From positions 1 through 40,096 of the forward strand of contig CAJXRC010000017.1 of NCBI GenBank assembly GCA_913058405.1: a stretch of 40,096 bases of DNA. Reading direction: 5' to 3'. This DNA comes from an uncultured Colwellia sp. (GTDB lineage: Bacteria > Pseudomonadota > Gammaproteobacteria > Enterobacterales > Alteromonadaceae). Each line of letters starts with the position of its first letter. Within the stretch, counting starts at the first letter, position 1. Below the pieces are notes generated by a model, which saw only the letters and a list, made by a program, of their open reading frames with translations, was not told the origin of the DNA and made no database searches. The translations under genes were made by a program, and so were the position numbers. Positions 7,481-16,103 of the stretch are shown here, piece after piece.

Positions 7481-9325
7481 TTAACCCTTACTATCTGTGT
7501 TCTTTATTTTGGGAAAGTGAATAACAAAACAAGTATTTTTATTGTTATTATCGATGGAAATTTTAGCGCCGTGATTATCTAATATCCCCTTTACAATAGA
7601 CAAGCCAAGTCCTGTTCCCTCTCCCGTATGTTTTGTAGTAAAAAAGGGTTCAAATATTGAAAGCTGCTTTTCTATGGGTATGGTTAAGCCCGCATCTGTG
7701 ATTGAAATAATGTAATCTTGTCGCGTTTCTGTGACCAAGATATCAATCCATTTGTCCGGCAATTCCGAAAGCGCGTCTATCGCATTATTAATTAAGTTTA
7801 CAATAACTTGTTCAATTTCTATTTCATTACACAGGATATTACTATCTTCGATAAAATCACATCGAAGTTCTATCATGCACAGCTTTACTTTGGGTCTAGT
7901 GAGGACTATTGCCTCACTGATCACGCTTTTAAGTGAACAGACAGTGTGTTGAATGGCTTCATCACTTCGGGAGAATTTTTTCAGGCTCTTAACAATATGG
8001 GTAATACGATCACAGGATCTTAAAATAATAGCTGATTTTGTTAAAATATCTTCTGGAGACGCCGACTCATGGGTCAATTGCAATAACTCCGCATAACCCG
8101 AAATAACACCTAATGGATTATTTATCTCATGAGCAACACTTGCAGAGAGTTCACCAAGCGCCGCAAATTTTGCGTTCATAATACTTTTTTGTCTTTCTTG
8201 ATTGTACTTTATTTCAGTGATTTTACGTTGATGGATGTCTTGAATAGTGCCTGATATGGTTTCGATTATACCATCTTTATAGTTAGCTTTACCGCTGGTA
8301 TATATCCACTTTACTTCGCCTTTTGGTGTTCTCGCTTGTAACTCTAAACCATACGACTCACCAAACTCTATAGCTCTCTGAACAGCTTTCTCAATAATGG
8401 GTTGGTCTTTTACAATAAAGAGCTGCAATCCTTCGGGTAACATCGGCGATAGTCCATCAACTTGCTCAACATCCAATATTCTAAAAGTTTCATTAGTCCA
8501 CGTTAGTACACCGGTAGCAACATCCATTTCCCAACCACCAACTTTTGCTGCTGAACTTGTTTCACTGAGGATCTCAAGTGCCTTTAAGCGATCATGCTCA
8601 CTATTAACTTTGTCGGTTATATCTTGTCTTATGGCAATGTAGTTAGAAATTTTTTCATTATTATCAAATATAGGGACGAGAATGCTTTGTACAAAATAGT
8701 AATCGCCATTTTTCTTGCGATTTTTTATAGCACCAGACCAAATTTTTCCTGAGGAAATTTTTCTCCAAATATCTGTAAAAAAAGAGGCTGGGTGATGGTC
8801 TGAATTAATTAATTTATGGGTATTACCGATTAACTCTTCTTTTGTATATCCCGAAATTTCGCAAAAATTATCATTTACTTTGGTGATAACCCCACTTAAA
8901 TCAGTTTCCGCATAAATGGTTTCTTGCGCTAATGCGCGCTGTAAATGTTGTAACTTATTTCGAACTTTAACTTGTTCTGTAATATCACGAGCCACGGCAT
9001 AAATGAGTCCAGAGTCATCCTCAATATAACCATTCCATGAAAAAGTTAAATAATGATTATTTTTATGCCGGTATCTATTTTCAAAAAATAAAGAGTCTTG
9101 CCCAGAATTTAATTTAGCAAATTCTTGGGCTGTTTTATCAACATCATCAGGGTGCAAAAAATCAAGAATAGGAGCTGATAATAACTCTTCTTCGCTATAG
9201 CCTAATACTTGGGTAAATGAAGGGTTGACCGTTTGAAAATATCCCCCGGTATTCGCTACGCATAACATATCAATAGATAGGTTAAAAAATCTCTCGTAAA
9301 TACTCTGTTCGACTTTGCTTGGCAT
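7481..9325 (-). CDS. Soluble triple-PAS sensor histidine kinase
   Basis: A 614-residue cytosolic kinase with no membrane helix. Three PAS domains come first: about 8-118, 135-238 (NSDHHP, then KIWSGAIKNRKKNGDYYFV, of the Aer/NifL style) and 255-368, the last with a PAC end. HisKA follows with His399 in ASVAHEINNPLG. The HATPase domain has the N-box LINNAIDAL at 511-519, Asp544 in SITDAGL, EPFFTTK, and GEGTGLGLSIVKG at 568-580. The domain is of the NtrB-like class. With no transmembrane sensor it should read an intracellular cue, perhaps redox given the second PAS; cofactor binding is inference. It lies 62 bp after the HTH-receiver gene and is coupled to the receiver gene after it. Confidence 0.92.
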   Translation of the reverse strand: MPSKVEQSIYERFFNLSIDMLCVANTGGYFQTVNPSFTQVLGYSEEELLSAPILDFLHPDDVDKTAQEFAKLNSGQDSLFFENRYRHKNNHYLTFSWNGYIEDDSGLIYAVARDITEQVKVRNKLQHLQRALAQETIYAETDLSGVITKVNDNFCEISGYTKEELIGNTHKLINSDHHPASFFTDIWRKISSGKIWSGAIKNRKKNGDYYFVQSILVPIFDNNEKISNYIAIRQDITDKVNSEHDRLKALEILSETSSAAKVGGWEMDVATGVLTWTNETFRILDVEQVDGLSPMLPEGLQLFIVKDQPIIEKAVQRAIEFGESYGLELQARTPKGEVKWIYTSGKANYKDGIIETISGTIQDIHQRKITEIKYNQERQKSIMNAKFAALGELSASVAHEINNPLGVISGYAELLQLTHESASPEDILTKSAIILRSCDRITHIVKSLKKFSRSDEAIQHTVCSLKSVISEAIVLTRPKVKLCMIELRCDFIEDSNILCNEIEIEQVIVNLINNAIDALSELPDKWIDILVTETRQDYIISITDAGLTIPIEKQLSIFEPFFTTKHTGEGTGLGLSIVKGILDNHGAKISIDNNNKNTCFVIHFPKIKNTDSKG

Positions 9326-9387
9326 CGTTATAACTCTATAAAAGCGAATGTGACTAATCGTCGTAAAATGGAGTTAATAGATGTTCG

Positions 9388-9972
9388 CTAGAACTGAGGA
9401 ATTGCTTTTGTTTGCTCAACAAGTAATTTGATTGTCTCTTCTAAAAGTGCAAAATCCAGTGGCTTTCCAAAACAAGTTTCAGCACCTAGTCCAACTATCC
9501 TATTCACATTATCATCAGTTAAAGCACCGGTCATTGCAATGACTATAATCTTTGCAGTTGCTGGCGTACTCTTTATGCGGTGGCAAATTGAGAATCCATT
9601 CATCCCTGCCATCATTAAATCTAACATGACCACATCAGGCTTAAAAGTATGCAGTAAATCACCTGCATCAAAAGGATTATAAGCTACTTTTATTTTAGCA
9701 TGTGGAAAAAGGTTTTCTAGGAACTGAGTAAGCATGTCAGCAAACTCTTTATCATCTTCAATGATCAAAATAGAGAATTGATTTTTCACATCACTTTTGG
9801 GTTTAGACATTAAAGATAAAATATCATTTCTATCAAAACGTCTATGACCACCCGGTGTAGAAATAAAAGGTAATCGACCAATTTGAGCCCAATGACGAAT
9901 TGTCGTAGGTGCTACATGTAATAACCGCGCCGCTTCTGCTGGTGTGAGCAGAGACTTTTTACTGATATCCAA
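9388..9972 (-). CDS. MerR/BldC-type HTH fused to a C-terminal receiver domain
   Basis: A 194-residue regulator with the domains in unusual order. Residues 8-58 are a MerR/excisionase-like winged helix (LLTPAEAARLLHVAPTTIRH, then PGGHRRFDRNDI). Residues 66-188 are a receiver with Glu72/Asp73/Asp74, phosphoacceptor Asp118 in VMLDLMM, Thr148 and Lys170. Most response regulators are receiver first, DNA-binding second. There is no effector or dimerisation coil of classical MerR proteins, so it is closer to BldC-like stand-alone domains. It heads the operon with the PAS kinase and lone receiver and diverges from the chemoreceptor gene. The direct repeats at 10091-10123 in that spacer are a natural candidate target. 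Confidence 0.9.
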   Translation of the reverse strand: MDISKKSLLTPAEAARLLHVAPTTIRHWAQIGRLPFISTPGGHRRFDRNDILSLMSKPKSDVKNQFSILIIEDDKEFADMLTQFLENLFPHAKIKVAYNPFDAGDLLHTFKPDVVMLDLMMAGMNGFSICHRIKSTPATAKIIVIAMTGALTDDNVNRIVGLGAETCFGKPLDFALLEETIKLLVEQTKAIPQF

Positions 9973-10090
9973 TCCAATTATCCTTAATAAAACAAGTAGA
10001 TCCCACTATAACAATATACCACCTGCTACCATTAACCTAGATCAATGTAATTATTTTATTCATTGAGCTTATAAGATATTTCAGCTATAT

Positions 10091-10123
10091 TTGGTCGATA
10101 TTGTCGTTTTTGTCGCTTTTGTC
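10091..10123 (+). repeat. Helically phased TTGTC direct repeats in the divergent promoter
   Basis: TTGTC occurs at 10101, 10110 and 10119, an exact 9-bp period, and a related TTGGTC begins at 10091, ten bases before the first. A reverse copy, GACA, follows at 10127. The sites face the same side of the helix, between the HTH-receiver gene and the chemoreceptor gene. BldC-type proteins are known to bind direct repeats cooperatively, so this may be the operator of the neighbouring HTH-receiver protein (inference). Confidence 0.5.
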
Positions 10124-10188
10124 AATGACACGATATATTTTTGTTACTAGATTGTAATTATCATTAGTTTATCTAAAGGGAATTTAAA

Positions 10189-11724
10189 ATGACAAAACAA
10201 AACCAACCGATCATTAATGAGGAAATTAACTTTCAAAGTGGTGTTGAATTAATTTCTACTACAGATAAAAACGGTGTTATAACCTACGCAAATCCAGAGT
10301 TCTGTCGAATTGCTGGCTTCTCTCTTGATGAGCTTGTCGGACAACACCATAATATTGTAAGACATCCCGATATGCCGTCCGCTGCATTTAAAGATCTATG
10401 GAAAAATTTACAATCGGGTTTACCTTGGCGTGGCGTCGTTAAAAACCGTTGTAAAGATGGTCGTTATTATTGGGTAGACGCCTTTGTGACACCAATTTTT
10501 GAGTTTGGTGAGCTCATTGGTTATCAATCGGTTAGAACGCGTTTAGATGACAAAACCAAAAACAATGCCATTTCGTCTTATCAAGCACTACAAAATGGCA
10601 AATCATTAACAAAATGGTACCAAAATGCCACTATTAAAAACCTAGTCTATTGGTCGGTAAGTATCACCACGCTAATAAGCGCAATGTATTACCCCTATAT
10701 GATGTTCTTATTGCCTTTACTACCCTTCATCACCTATAAAAATGAAATAATAGACACACCTAAATACCTTAAAAAGCTAGTGCTTGATTATGACAGCGTT
10801 TCACGCCTAATTTACTGTGGTACCAAACCTCAAGGCATTGCTGATTTTCATTTAAAAGTTGCTGAAGGCAAGATAAAAACAATTTTAGGTCGCATCATTG
10901 ATAGTAGTAATTTGCTAAGCTCAGGTGCGAGCAATCTTGAACAAGCCGCACAAATAGCGAAAGAAGGTGCTGAGCAAGAAACGACTGAACTGCATCAGGT
11001 ATCCACCGCTGTTGAAGAAATGGTTGCCACCATAGATGAAGTTGCAAAAAACACCACGCTCACCTCTCAAAAAGTAAGTCAAGCACATTCAGATTGTCAA
11101 ATCGCTACAGAAGCGATGCACCTCACCATGGAAAAAGTAAACCTTTTAGCGCGAGACGTCGCAGATTCTGCATCATCAGCCACAGAGCTGACCAAAGAAG
11201 TAGAAAAAGTAGGTAGCATCATGCATGAAATTCAAGGCATTGCAGACCAAACAAATTTATTAGCGCTAAATGCTGCAATCGAAGCGGCAAGAGCGGGCGA
11301 GCATGGTCGTGGTTTTTCAGTTGTGGCCGATGAAGTGAGAGCCTTATCAAGTAGAACACATGCGGCAACAGAGCAAATACAAACGTCAATATCAGAAATG
11401 CAAAGTACGTTATTATCTTGGGTGCAAACAATGACCAAAGGTAAGGAATCTGCTGAAAGCTGTGTTGAAAAAGCCACGGAAGCTCATAACGTTGTTGATA
11501 AGGTCTACGCTTCAATTACTGACATTTCTGACTTAGCTATTCAAATATCGACTGCTTCAGAAGAGCAAAGCATGGTATCGCAAGAAATCAGTCGCAATAT
11601 TATGAATATCAGTGATGCTTCGCAAAATAATCTTCACCAAGCCAATGCAGTAGAAAGCGAAACGGTAAACATTAAAACGAGAGCCAATTCCCTCGGCGCT
11701 TTAGGCCAAGCTTTCAACGGATAA
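10189..11724 (+). CDS. Aer-like PAS methyl-accepting chemotaxis protein (redox/aerotaxis receptor)
   Basis: A 511-residue receptor with an N-terminal PAS domain (about 15-120) and a short hydrophobic hairpin (about 150-183). There is no periplasmic domain, a HAMP-like linker follows, and a long coiled-coil signalling domain contains the conserved tip at about 350-387 (IADQTNLLALNAAIEAARAG and FSVVADEVRALS). The residues known to contact FAD in E. coli Aer are all present one position later: His54, Arg58, His59, Asp61, Trp80 and Asn86. It should therefore sense cell redox state through FAD and signal to CheW/CheA. No CheR-docking pentapeptide is seen at the C-terminus. An AAAGGGAA site precedes ATG 10189. 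It lies just before the sulfite dehydrogenase genes. Confidence 0.92.
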   Translation: MTKQNQPIINEEINFQSGVELISTTDKNGVITYANPEFCRIAGFSLDELVGQHHNIVRHPDMPSAAFKDLWKNLQSGLPWRGVVKNRCKDGRYYWVDAFVTPIFEFGELIGYQSVRTRLDDKTKNNAISSYQALQNGKSLTKWYQNATIKNLVYWSVSITTLISAMYYPYMMFLLPLLPFITYKNEIIDTPKYLKKLVLDYDSVSRLIYCGTKPQGIADFHLKVAEGKIKTILGRIIDSSNLLSSGASNLEQAAQIAKEGAEQETTELHQVSTAVEEMVATIDEVAKNTTLTSQKVSQAHSDCQIATEAMHLTMEKVNLLARDVADSASSATELTKEVEKVGSIMHEIQGIADQTNLLALNAAIEAARAGEHGRGFSVVADEVRALSSRTHAATEQIQTSISEMQSTLLSWVQTMTKGKESAESCVEKATEAHNVVDKVYASITDISDLAIQISTASEEQSMVSQEISRNIMNISDASQNNLHQANAVESETVNIKTRANSLGALGQAFNG

Positions 11725-11765
11725 AACTGATGACTAATTATATAAGCCACCAGACTCAACTACTT

Positions 11766-11805
11766 AGGTAAATAGAGGTAAATAGAGGTAAATAGAGGTA
11801 AATAA
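11766..11805 (+). repeat. Four tandem copies of a 10-bp unit upstream of sorA
   Basis: The unit aggtaaatag is repeated at 11766, 11776 and 11786 without change. A fourth copy at 11796 ends in aa instead of ag. The 10-bp period puts every copy on the same face of the DNA. The array lies between the chemoreceptor stop (11724) and the sorA start (11887). It may be an operator array, a slippage-prone spacer, or a simple replication-slippage product. Confidence 0.85.
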
Positions 11806-11886
11806 TTAAACATTTTGATTACTATTCCGTCACCTGATAGGGTATGTATTATGGAAATATTGATATAACTTAAAGGGAATTAATCA

Positions 11887-13131
11887 ATGGCTGATAATGA
11901 AACTCATCTGGTACAACAATCTCGTCGCCAATTTTTACGTAAAGCGAGCATGTTAGCGCTAGGAGCATCTCCACTGCTTAGCTTAGCGGCAACCGACAAC
12001 AATGAAGGCGTCAGTCTAGCTGGCGGTATGAGACCTTTAGTTAAATACCCAGGAAAACGGGATTTGATTTTAGTTCACAGTAGACCCCCCCATTTAGAAA
12101 CACCTTTTTCTGTCTTTAATGAAAGTCTTCTTACCCCAAATGATGCCTTTTATGTTCGTTATCACTTGGCAAACTTTCCTACCGAAATAGACCTAAATAG
12201 CTATAAACTTAACATCAACGGCGCAGTTAAAAAGACACTCCAGCTTAGCCTTGAAGAACTCAAGTCAATGGCAGAGCCTGTTGATGTTGTTGCAGTTAAT
12301 CAATGTTCAGGCAACAGCCGAGGTTATTCATCACCACGTGTTTTTGGTGCTCAACTAAGTAATGGTGCTATGGGGAATGCCCGTTGGACCGGTATCCCTC
12401 TTAGAACTGTGTTAGAAAAAGCAGGTGTATCACCTGAAGCAATGTACGTGACTTTTAATGGCCTTGATAAGCCAGTATTACCCACTACTCCCGACTTTAA
12501 AAAAGCACTAAATATAGAACATGCTCTTAGCCCCGAGCCCTTACTGGCATGGGGAATGAATGGTGAAGATCTGCCTTTTTTGAATGGTTATCCTTTAAAG
12601 CTAATTGTTCCAGGTTATTTCGGTACTTATTGGGTTAAACATTTATCTGAAATCACGGTATTAGATACTGAATTCACTGGTCAAGATTCCTATTTCATGA
12701 ATACGGCTTATCAGTTGCCCGACAACGACTGTTTATGTGTTACTCCAGGCAGCACAACGGATAAAAGTCGTCCAATTTCAACTCTGCCAGTGCGTAGTTT
12801 CATTACTAATATTTCTGTTGGAGATACCCTGCCCTCAGCCGAGCCAATTGAACTTGAAGGCATTGCCTTTGACGATGGATCTGGCATAAAAGATGTTGAT
12901 ATCTCAATCGATGGCGGTTTAACTTGGCTTACCAGTACCTTAGGTGAAAGCTTAGGACGTTTCTCCTTCCTTCCATGGAAACTTACCGTAAGTTTTGCGC
13001 AAAAAGGAAAGGCAACTGTCATGGTACGAGCCAGTAACAAAAATGGTGAAGTGCAACCACTTAGAGCAAGCTGGAATCATGGTGGCTATAGACGCCATGC
13101 TATTGAATCAGTCGCCATTAACGTTACATAG
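11887..13131 (+). CDS. sorA: Sulfite dehydrogenase molybdenum subunit (SorA-like), Tat-exported
   Basis: A 414-residue periplasmic sulfite oxidase-family enzyme. The Tat signal is SRRQFLRKA at 12-20 with a hydrophobic stretch after it. The molybdopterin domain holds FYVRYHLANFP and Cys140 in NQCSGNSRGYSSP, the Mo-ligand loop typical of SorA/SoxC. The C-terminal Mo-co dimerisation domain (about 285-414) has DVDISIDGGLTW and ends RRHAIESVAINV. The expected reaction is sulfite to sulfate with two electrons passed to cytochrome c. The sorB gene follows after 10 bp, so the two form an operon. SoxC or another sulfoxide- or thio-acting relative is possible; the adjacent cytochrome supports SorAB, and no other sox genes are visible. 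Confidence 0.88.
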   Translation: MADNETHLVQQSRRQFLRKASMLALGASPLLSLAATDNNEGVSLAGGMRPLVKYPGKRDLILVHSRPPHLETPFSVFNESLLTPNDAFYVRYHLANFPTEIDLNSYKLNINGAVKKTLQLSLEELKSMAEPVDVVAVNQCSGNSRGYSSPRVFGAQLSNGAMGNARWTGIPLRTVLEKAGVSPEAMYVTFNGLDKPVLPTTPDFKKALNIEHALSPEPLLAWGMNGEDLPFLNGYPLKLIVPGYFGTYWVKHLSEITVLDTEFTGQDSYFMNTAYQLPDNDCLCVTPGSTTDKSRPISTLPVRSFITNISVGDTLPSAEPIELEGIAFDDGSGIKDVDISIDGGLTWLTSTLGESLGRFSFLPWKLTVSFAQKGKATVMVRASNKNGEVQPLRASWNHGGYRRHAIESVAINVT

Positions 13132-13141
13132 AGGTAATCCC

Positions 13142-13831
13142 ATGTCTAACAACACATCACTTACTAGGTTATTGAATTCTGCTTTTATTGGCTCTTTGTT
13201 AACCATTGTCGTGCTTGCGAGTATGTCACCGTCAGTTAGTCAGGCATACGCGGCGGTTGATACAGCCATAAAAAAAATAACGCTGCCAGCAAGTACTATT
13301 ACTCTACCCAAATCAGCATTACCTGGTTATAACCTAGCCCTGCAAAAATGTACTATTTGTCACTCCGTTGATTACATACATCATCAACCCCCGGGCATGG
13401 ATCAAAAAGCGTGGACAAGTGCGGTGCTAAAAATGCAGCACTCCTATGGAGCACCATTAAGTGAATGTGATATAAAAAGTATTGGTGCCTATCTATCAGT
13501 TGTCTACGGCTCAGCCAAAGCTGATGATCCAACAATCATTAGTGCTTCTCAATTACCTGTTAGTGCTCAGCCTTCTGATAAAGCGCTCGATGTACAAGTA
13601 TTGCTAACTAATAATGGATGTACCGGCTGTCATGATATTAATAAGACAATTGTTGGTCCAGCATTTAAGGCTATTGCCAAAAAATATAAGAGCGATACAG
13701 ACGCTATTAGCAAGTTAGTTGTCTCTATTCGAAACGGCGGCAGTGGAAAATGGGGAAATATGGCTATGCCACCGATGAATGTTAATGATAAAGAAGCTCA
13801 GACATTGGCCGGATTTATCCTCAAGCAGTAA
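13142..13831 (+). CDS. sorB: Di-haem cytochrome c: SorB domain fused to a second cytochrome c domain
   Basis: A 229-residue exported c-type cytochrome. The start is ATG 13142, with AGAGG 7 nt before it; the open frame runs 49 codons further upstream into sorA but that is not credible. The signal peptide ends near residue 37 (AYA/AVD). Haem site 1 is Cys70-Cys73-His74 in CTICHSVDYI, within a SorB-like unit (QPPGM, KMQHSYGAP, IGAYLSVVYG). Haem site 2 is Cys160-Cys163-His164 in CTGCHDINKTIVGPAF, a cytochrome c551-like unit whose axial Met is in WGNMAMPPM. Known SorB subunits carry one haem. The fused second domain may be the onward carrier to the oxidase. It receives electrons from SorA in the periplasm. 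Confidence 0.88.
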   Translation: MSNNTSLTRLLNSAFIGSLLTIVVLASMSPSVSQAYAAVDTAIKKITLPASTITLPKSALPGYNLALQKCTICHSVDYIHHQPPGMDQKAWTSAVLKMQHSYGAPLSECDIKSIGAYLSVVYGSAKADDPTIISASQLPVSAQPSDKALDVQVLLTNNGCTGCHDINKTIVGPAFKAIAKKYKSDTDAISKLVVSIRNGGSGKWGNMAMPPMNVNDKEAQTLAGFILKQ

Positions 13832-13941
13832 CTTACAAAACTAGAGAAGAGCCGCCACGACCAAAATCTAACGGCTACTTTCATCTACCACTTATATACT
13901 TCCAACGAGAAAGAGTGCCCAAGGCTGTTTTTTATAATGTA

Positions 13942-13960
13942 TTTAGTTAACTTAACTAAA
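13942..13960. repeat. Perfect palindrome between convergent sorB and ggt
   Basis: Two 9-bp arms, TTTAGTTAA and TTAACTAAA, flank a single C. It lies in the 182-bp gap between the convergent stops of sorB and ggt. There is no U-tract directly after it on either strand, so an intrinsic terminator is not clear. It may be a weak terminator or simply an AT-rich inverted repeat. Confidence 0.4.
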
Positions 13961-14013
13961 CAGTAATAATTAATCGGTCATCATTATTCTACTGTGGTTC
14001 TTATTACGCTAAC

Positions 14014-15873
14014 TTACTTTGCCAACTTAACTGGCTGCTCGATAACATCAACCGCAATGGCTGCTGAACCAGCTCTTCTAGGGTCTGCTGCCCCTAAAAA
14101 GACGCCATTATGTTTCATGATGGCTTGTAAGCTACCCAATGAACTAGAGACTTTGACGTCATAACCCTTCGCTTTTAATATATCAACGGTATCAGCAGGG
14201 ATATTCCTCTCAACAGATAACACATCAGGTTGCCATTGGTGATGAACTCTTGGTGCATTGGTGGCTTCAGCAATATTCATTTCAAAGTATAAAACATTAA
14301 CCAATTGTTGAAATACCGAGGTAATTATTTTACTACCACCAGGCGTGCCAGTAGCAATATAGGGTTCACCATTTTTTAACACAATCGTTGGTGTCATTGA
14401 GCTAAGTGGACGCTTTTTAGCTTCAATAGCGTTAGCTTCACCGCCAATCAGACCATAACTGTTTGGACTACCTGGTTTTACCGAAAAATCATCCATGGTG
14501 TTATTCAGTAGAATTCCCGTGCCAGGAATAGTAATGCCACTACCGTAGTTATGATTTAACGTATAAGTACTACTAACCACATTCCCCTCGGCATCCATTA
14601 CAGAAAAATGCGTGGTATCGGGGCTTTCATATTTACTGGGTTCTCCAGCTTTAATATCACTTGAAGGGGTTATTTTATTCCGCTCAATATTTTTACTGAG
14701 TTCTTTTGCGTATGCTTTGCTGGTTAAACCTTTACTGGGGACTTTGACAAAAGCGGGGTCACCTAAAAAGGAGCTTCTGTCAGCATAAGCACGCTTAAAT
14801 ATTTCAGTTTGCAGGTGTATCAGCGCTGCGGAGCCCGGCTGAATGTTTTCTAAGTTAAGAGTTTCAAACATATTTAGCATTTGAATAAGGTGCACACCAC
14901 CTGAACTTGGCGGTGGCATAGTTAAAATTTCGAATCCTTGAAAAGTGCCACGAATAGGTGCTACTTCATTCACTCTATAATCCGCGAGATCTTTTGCAGT
15001 AATAAGACCATTACCCTGCTCCATGGCAGCGACAATTTTTTTTGCAATATCTCCTTGGTAAAATCCAGATTTACCCTGCTCTCGCAAATAGGCTAAGCTA
15101 TTTGCGAGATCTTTTTGTATCCAAACTTCGCCAGCTAGGTACGGCTGGCAATTTTCTTTTAAAAATACTCGGCATGTTTCTGAATTGACTGATAAAAACA
15201 TTTGTTCTTTATAAAAAAATCGCGCCATATCATCGTCAACAACAATACCCTCCCTAGCAAGTTTTTCTGCCGGTTTAATTACCTCAGACCAAGACATTGA
15301 ACCATAGTTTTCCAAGGCATAATGTAAACCTGCAACTGTGCCAGGCACACCCGAAGCAGATAATGTTTTCAATGACTTATTCACTATCGGATAACCATAT
15401 TTATCAAGGAAAACATCTTTATATGCTGAAGCAGGAGCCATCTCTCGATAATCGATGGCAATTGTTTTCTTTTCATCGGCTAAGTGGACCAACATAAAAC
15501 CACCACCGGCTAAATTTCCAGCGCGTGGTAAAACAACGGATAAGGCAAAACCTACCGCTACCGCAGCATCAACTGCATTTCCACCTCGCCTTAAAATATC
15601 AGCCCCTACTTCACTCGCTATTCGCTTTTGGCTCACTACCATGCCCTTTCTGCCAATGACAGGATGAGAGATATCATGATAGTCAACCAACTGCCACAAA
15701 CGTGGCAACTCAGTTTTGCTTACTGGCTCAATTGGTGACGTTGCGACACTAGTGGTAGCGATGAAGGCTAAAAAGCAACAAGCTAGTTTTGTAACCGCAT
15801 ATCGGGACTTTTTTTTGGGGGATACACTGAAAAACAATTGATGATTAATATTGGTAATAAAATTATTTTTCAT
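14014..15873 (-). CDS. ggt: Gamma-glutamyltransferase (glutathione hydrolase) proenzyme
   Basis: A 619-residue Ntn-hydrolase precursor, full length for the family. It has a long N-terminal region with a hydrophobic export segment at about 28-45 and then GGNAVDAAVAVGFALSV. The autocleavage site lies in SPDTTHFSVMD, with Thr421 as the nucleophile and new N-terminus of the small subunit. Downstream features are STYTLNHNYGSG, ILLNNTMDDF, RPLSSMTPT and the GTPGGS oxyanion motif at 509-514. The enzyme cleaves glutathione and transfers or hydrolyses its glutamyl group in the periplasm, for sulfur and amino-acid recovery. It stands alone on the minus strand, convergent with sorAB. Confidence 0.95.
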   Translation of the reverse strand: MKNNFITNINHQLFFSVSPKKKSRYAVTKLACCFLAFIATTSVATSPIEPVSKTELPRLWQLVDYHDISHPVIGRKGMVVSQKRIASEVGADILRRGGNAVDAAVAVGFALSVVLPRAGNLAGGGFMLVHLADEKKTIAIDYREMAPASAYKDVFLDKYGYPIVNKSLKTLSASGVPGTVAGLHYALENYGSMSWSEVIKPAEKLAREGIVVDDDMARFFYKEQMFLSVNSETCRVFLKENCQPYLAGEVWIQKDLANSLAYLREQGKSGFYQGDIAKKIVAAMEQGNGLITAKDLADYRVNEVAPIRGTFQGFEILTMPPPSSGGVHLIQMLNMFETLNLENIQPGSAALIHLQTEIFKRAYADRSSFLGDPAFVKVPSKGLTSKAYAKELSKNIERNKITPSSDIKAGEPSKYESPDTTHFSVMDAEGNVVSSTYTLNHNYGSGITIPGTGILLNNTMDDFSVKPGSPNSYGLIGGEANAIEAKKRPLSSMTPTIVLKNGEPYIATGTPGGSKIITSVFQQLVNVLYFEMNIAEATNAPRVHHQWQPDVLSVERNIPADTVDILKAKGYDVKVSSSLGSLQAIMKHNGVFLGAADPRRAGSAAIAVDVIEQPVKLAK

Positions 15874-16103
15874 AGTTATTTCTTTATTTCATGAAATTTT
15901 CCAAAAAGGAAAATGGATGGATAAACTGCCCAGATTCTACTAGACAGTCTGTCGTTCAGAACATTATCAGCATCAATAATTGTAAGCAAAAACCTTCATC
16001 TATTAATGACACTTTTTAGCATTGTAAAACATTTCGATAACATTACGCAGCTATGCTTTGTATCATGACGTGTCGAATCAATATTCAATTAAAACGAAAA
16101 GCC

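Noticed and set aside
10032-10045. FNR-box-like TTAAC-N4-ATCAA upstream of the chemoreceptor
   Set aside because: Only one half-site matches well; the other has three of five bases, which is expected by chance in this AT-rich spacer.
11766-11805. CRISPR array reading of the tandem 10-bp units
   Set aside because: The units are contiguous with no spacers and far too short for CRISPR repeats.
11219-13040. Long open frames antisense to the chemoreceptor signalling domain and to sorA
   Set aside because: They lie fully opposite well-supported genes, have no ribosome sites and encode low-complexity or cysteine-rich nonsense; treated as shadows.
15943-15953. GACAG-T-CTGTC palindrome upstream of ggt, similar to some TetR operators
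   Set aside because: The arms are only 5 bp and no TetR gene is nearby.
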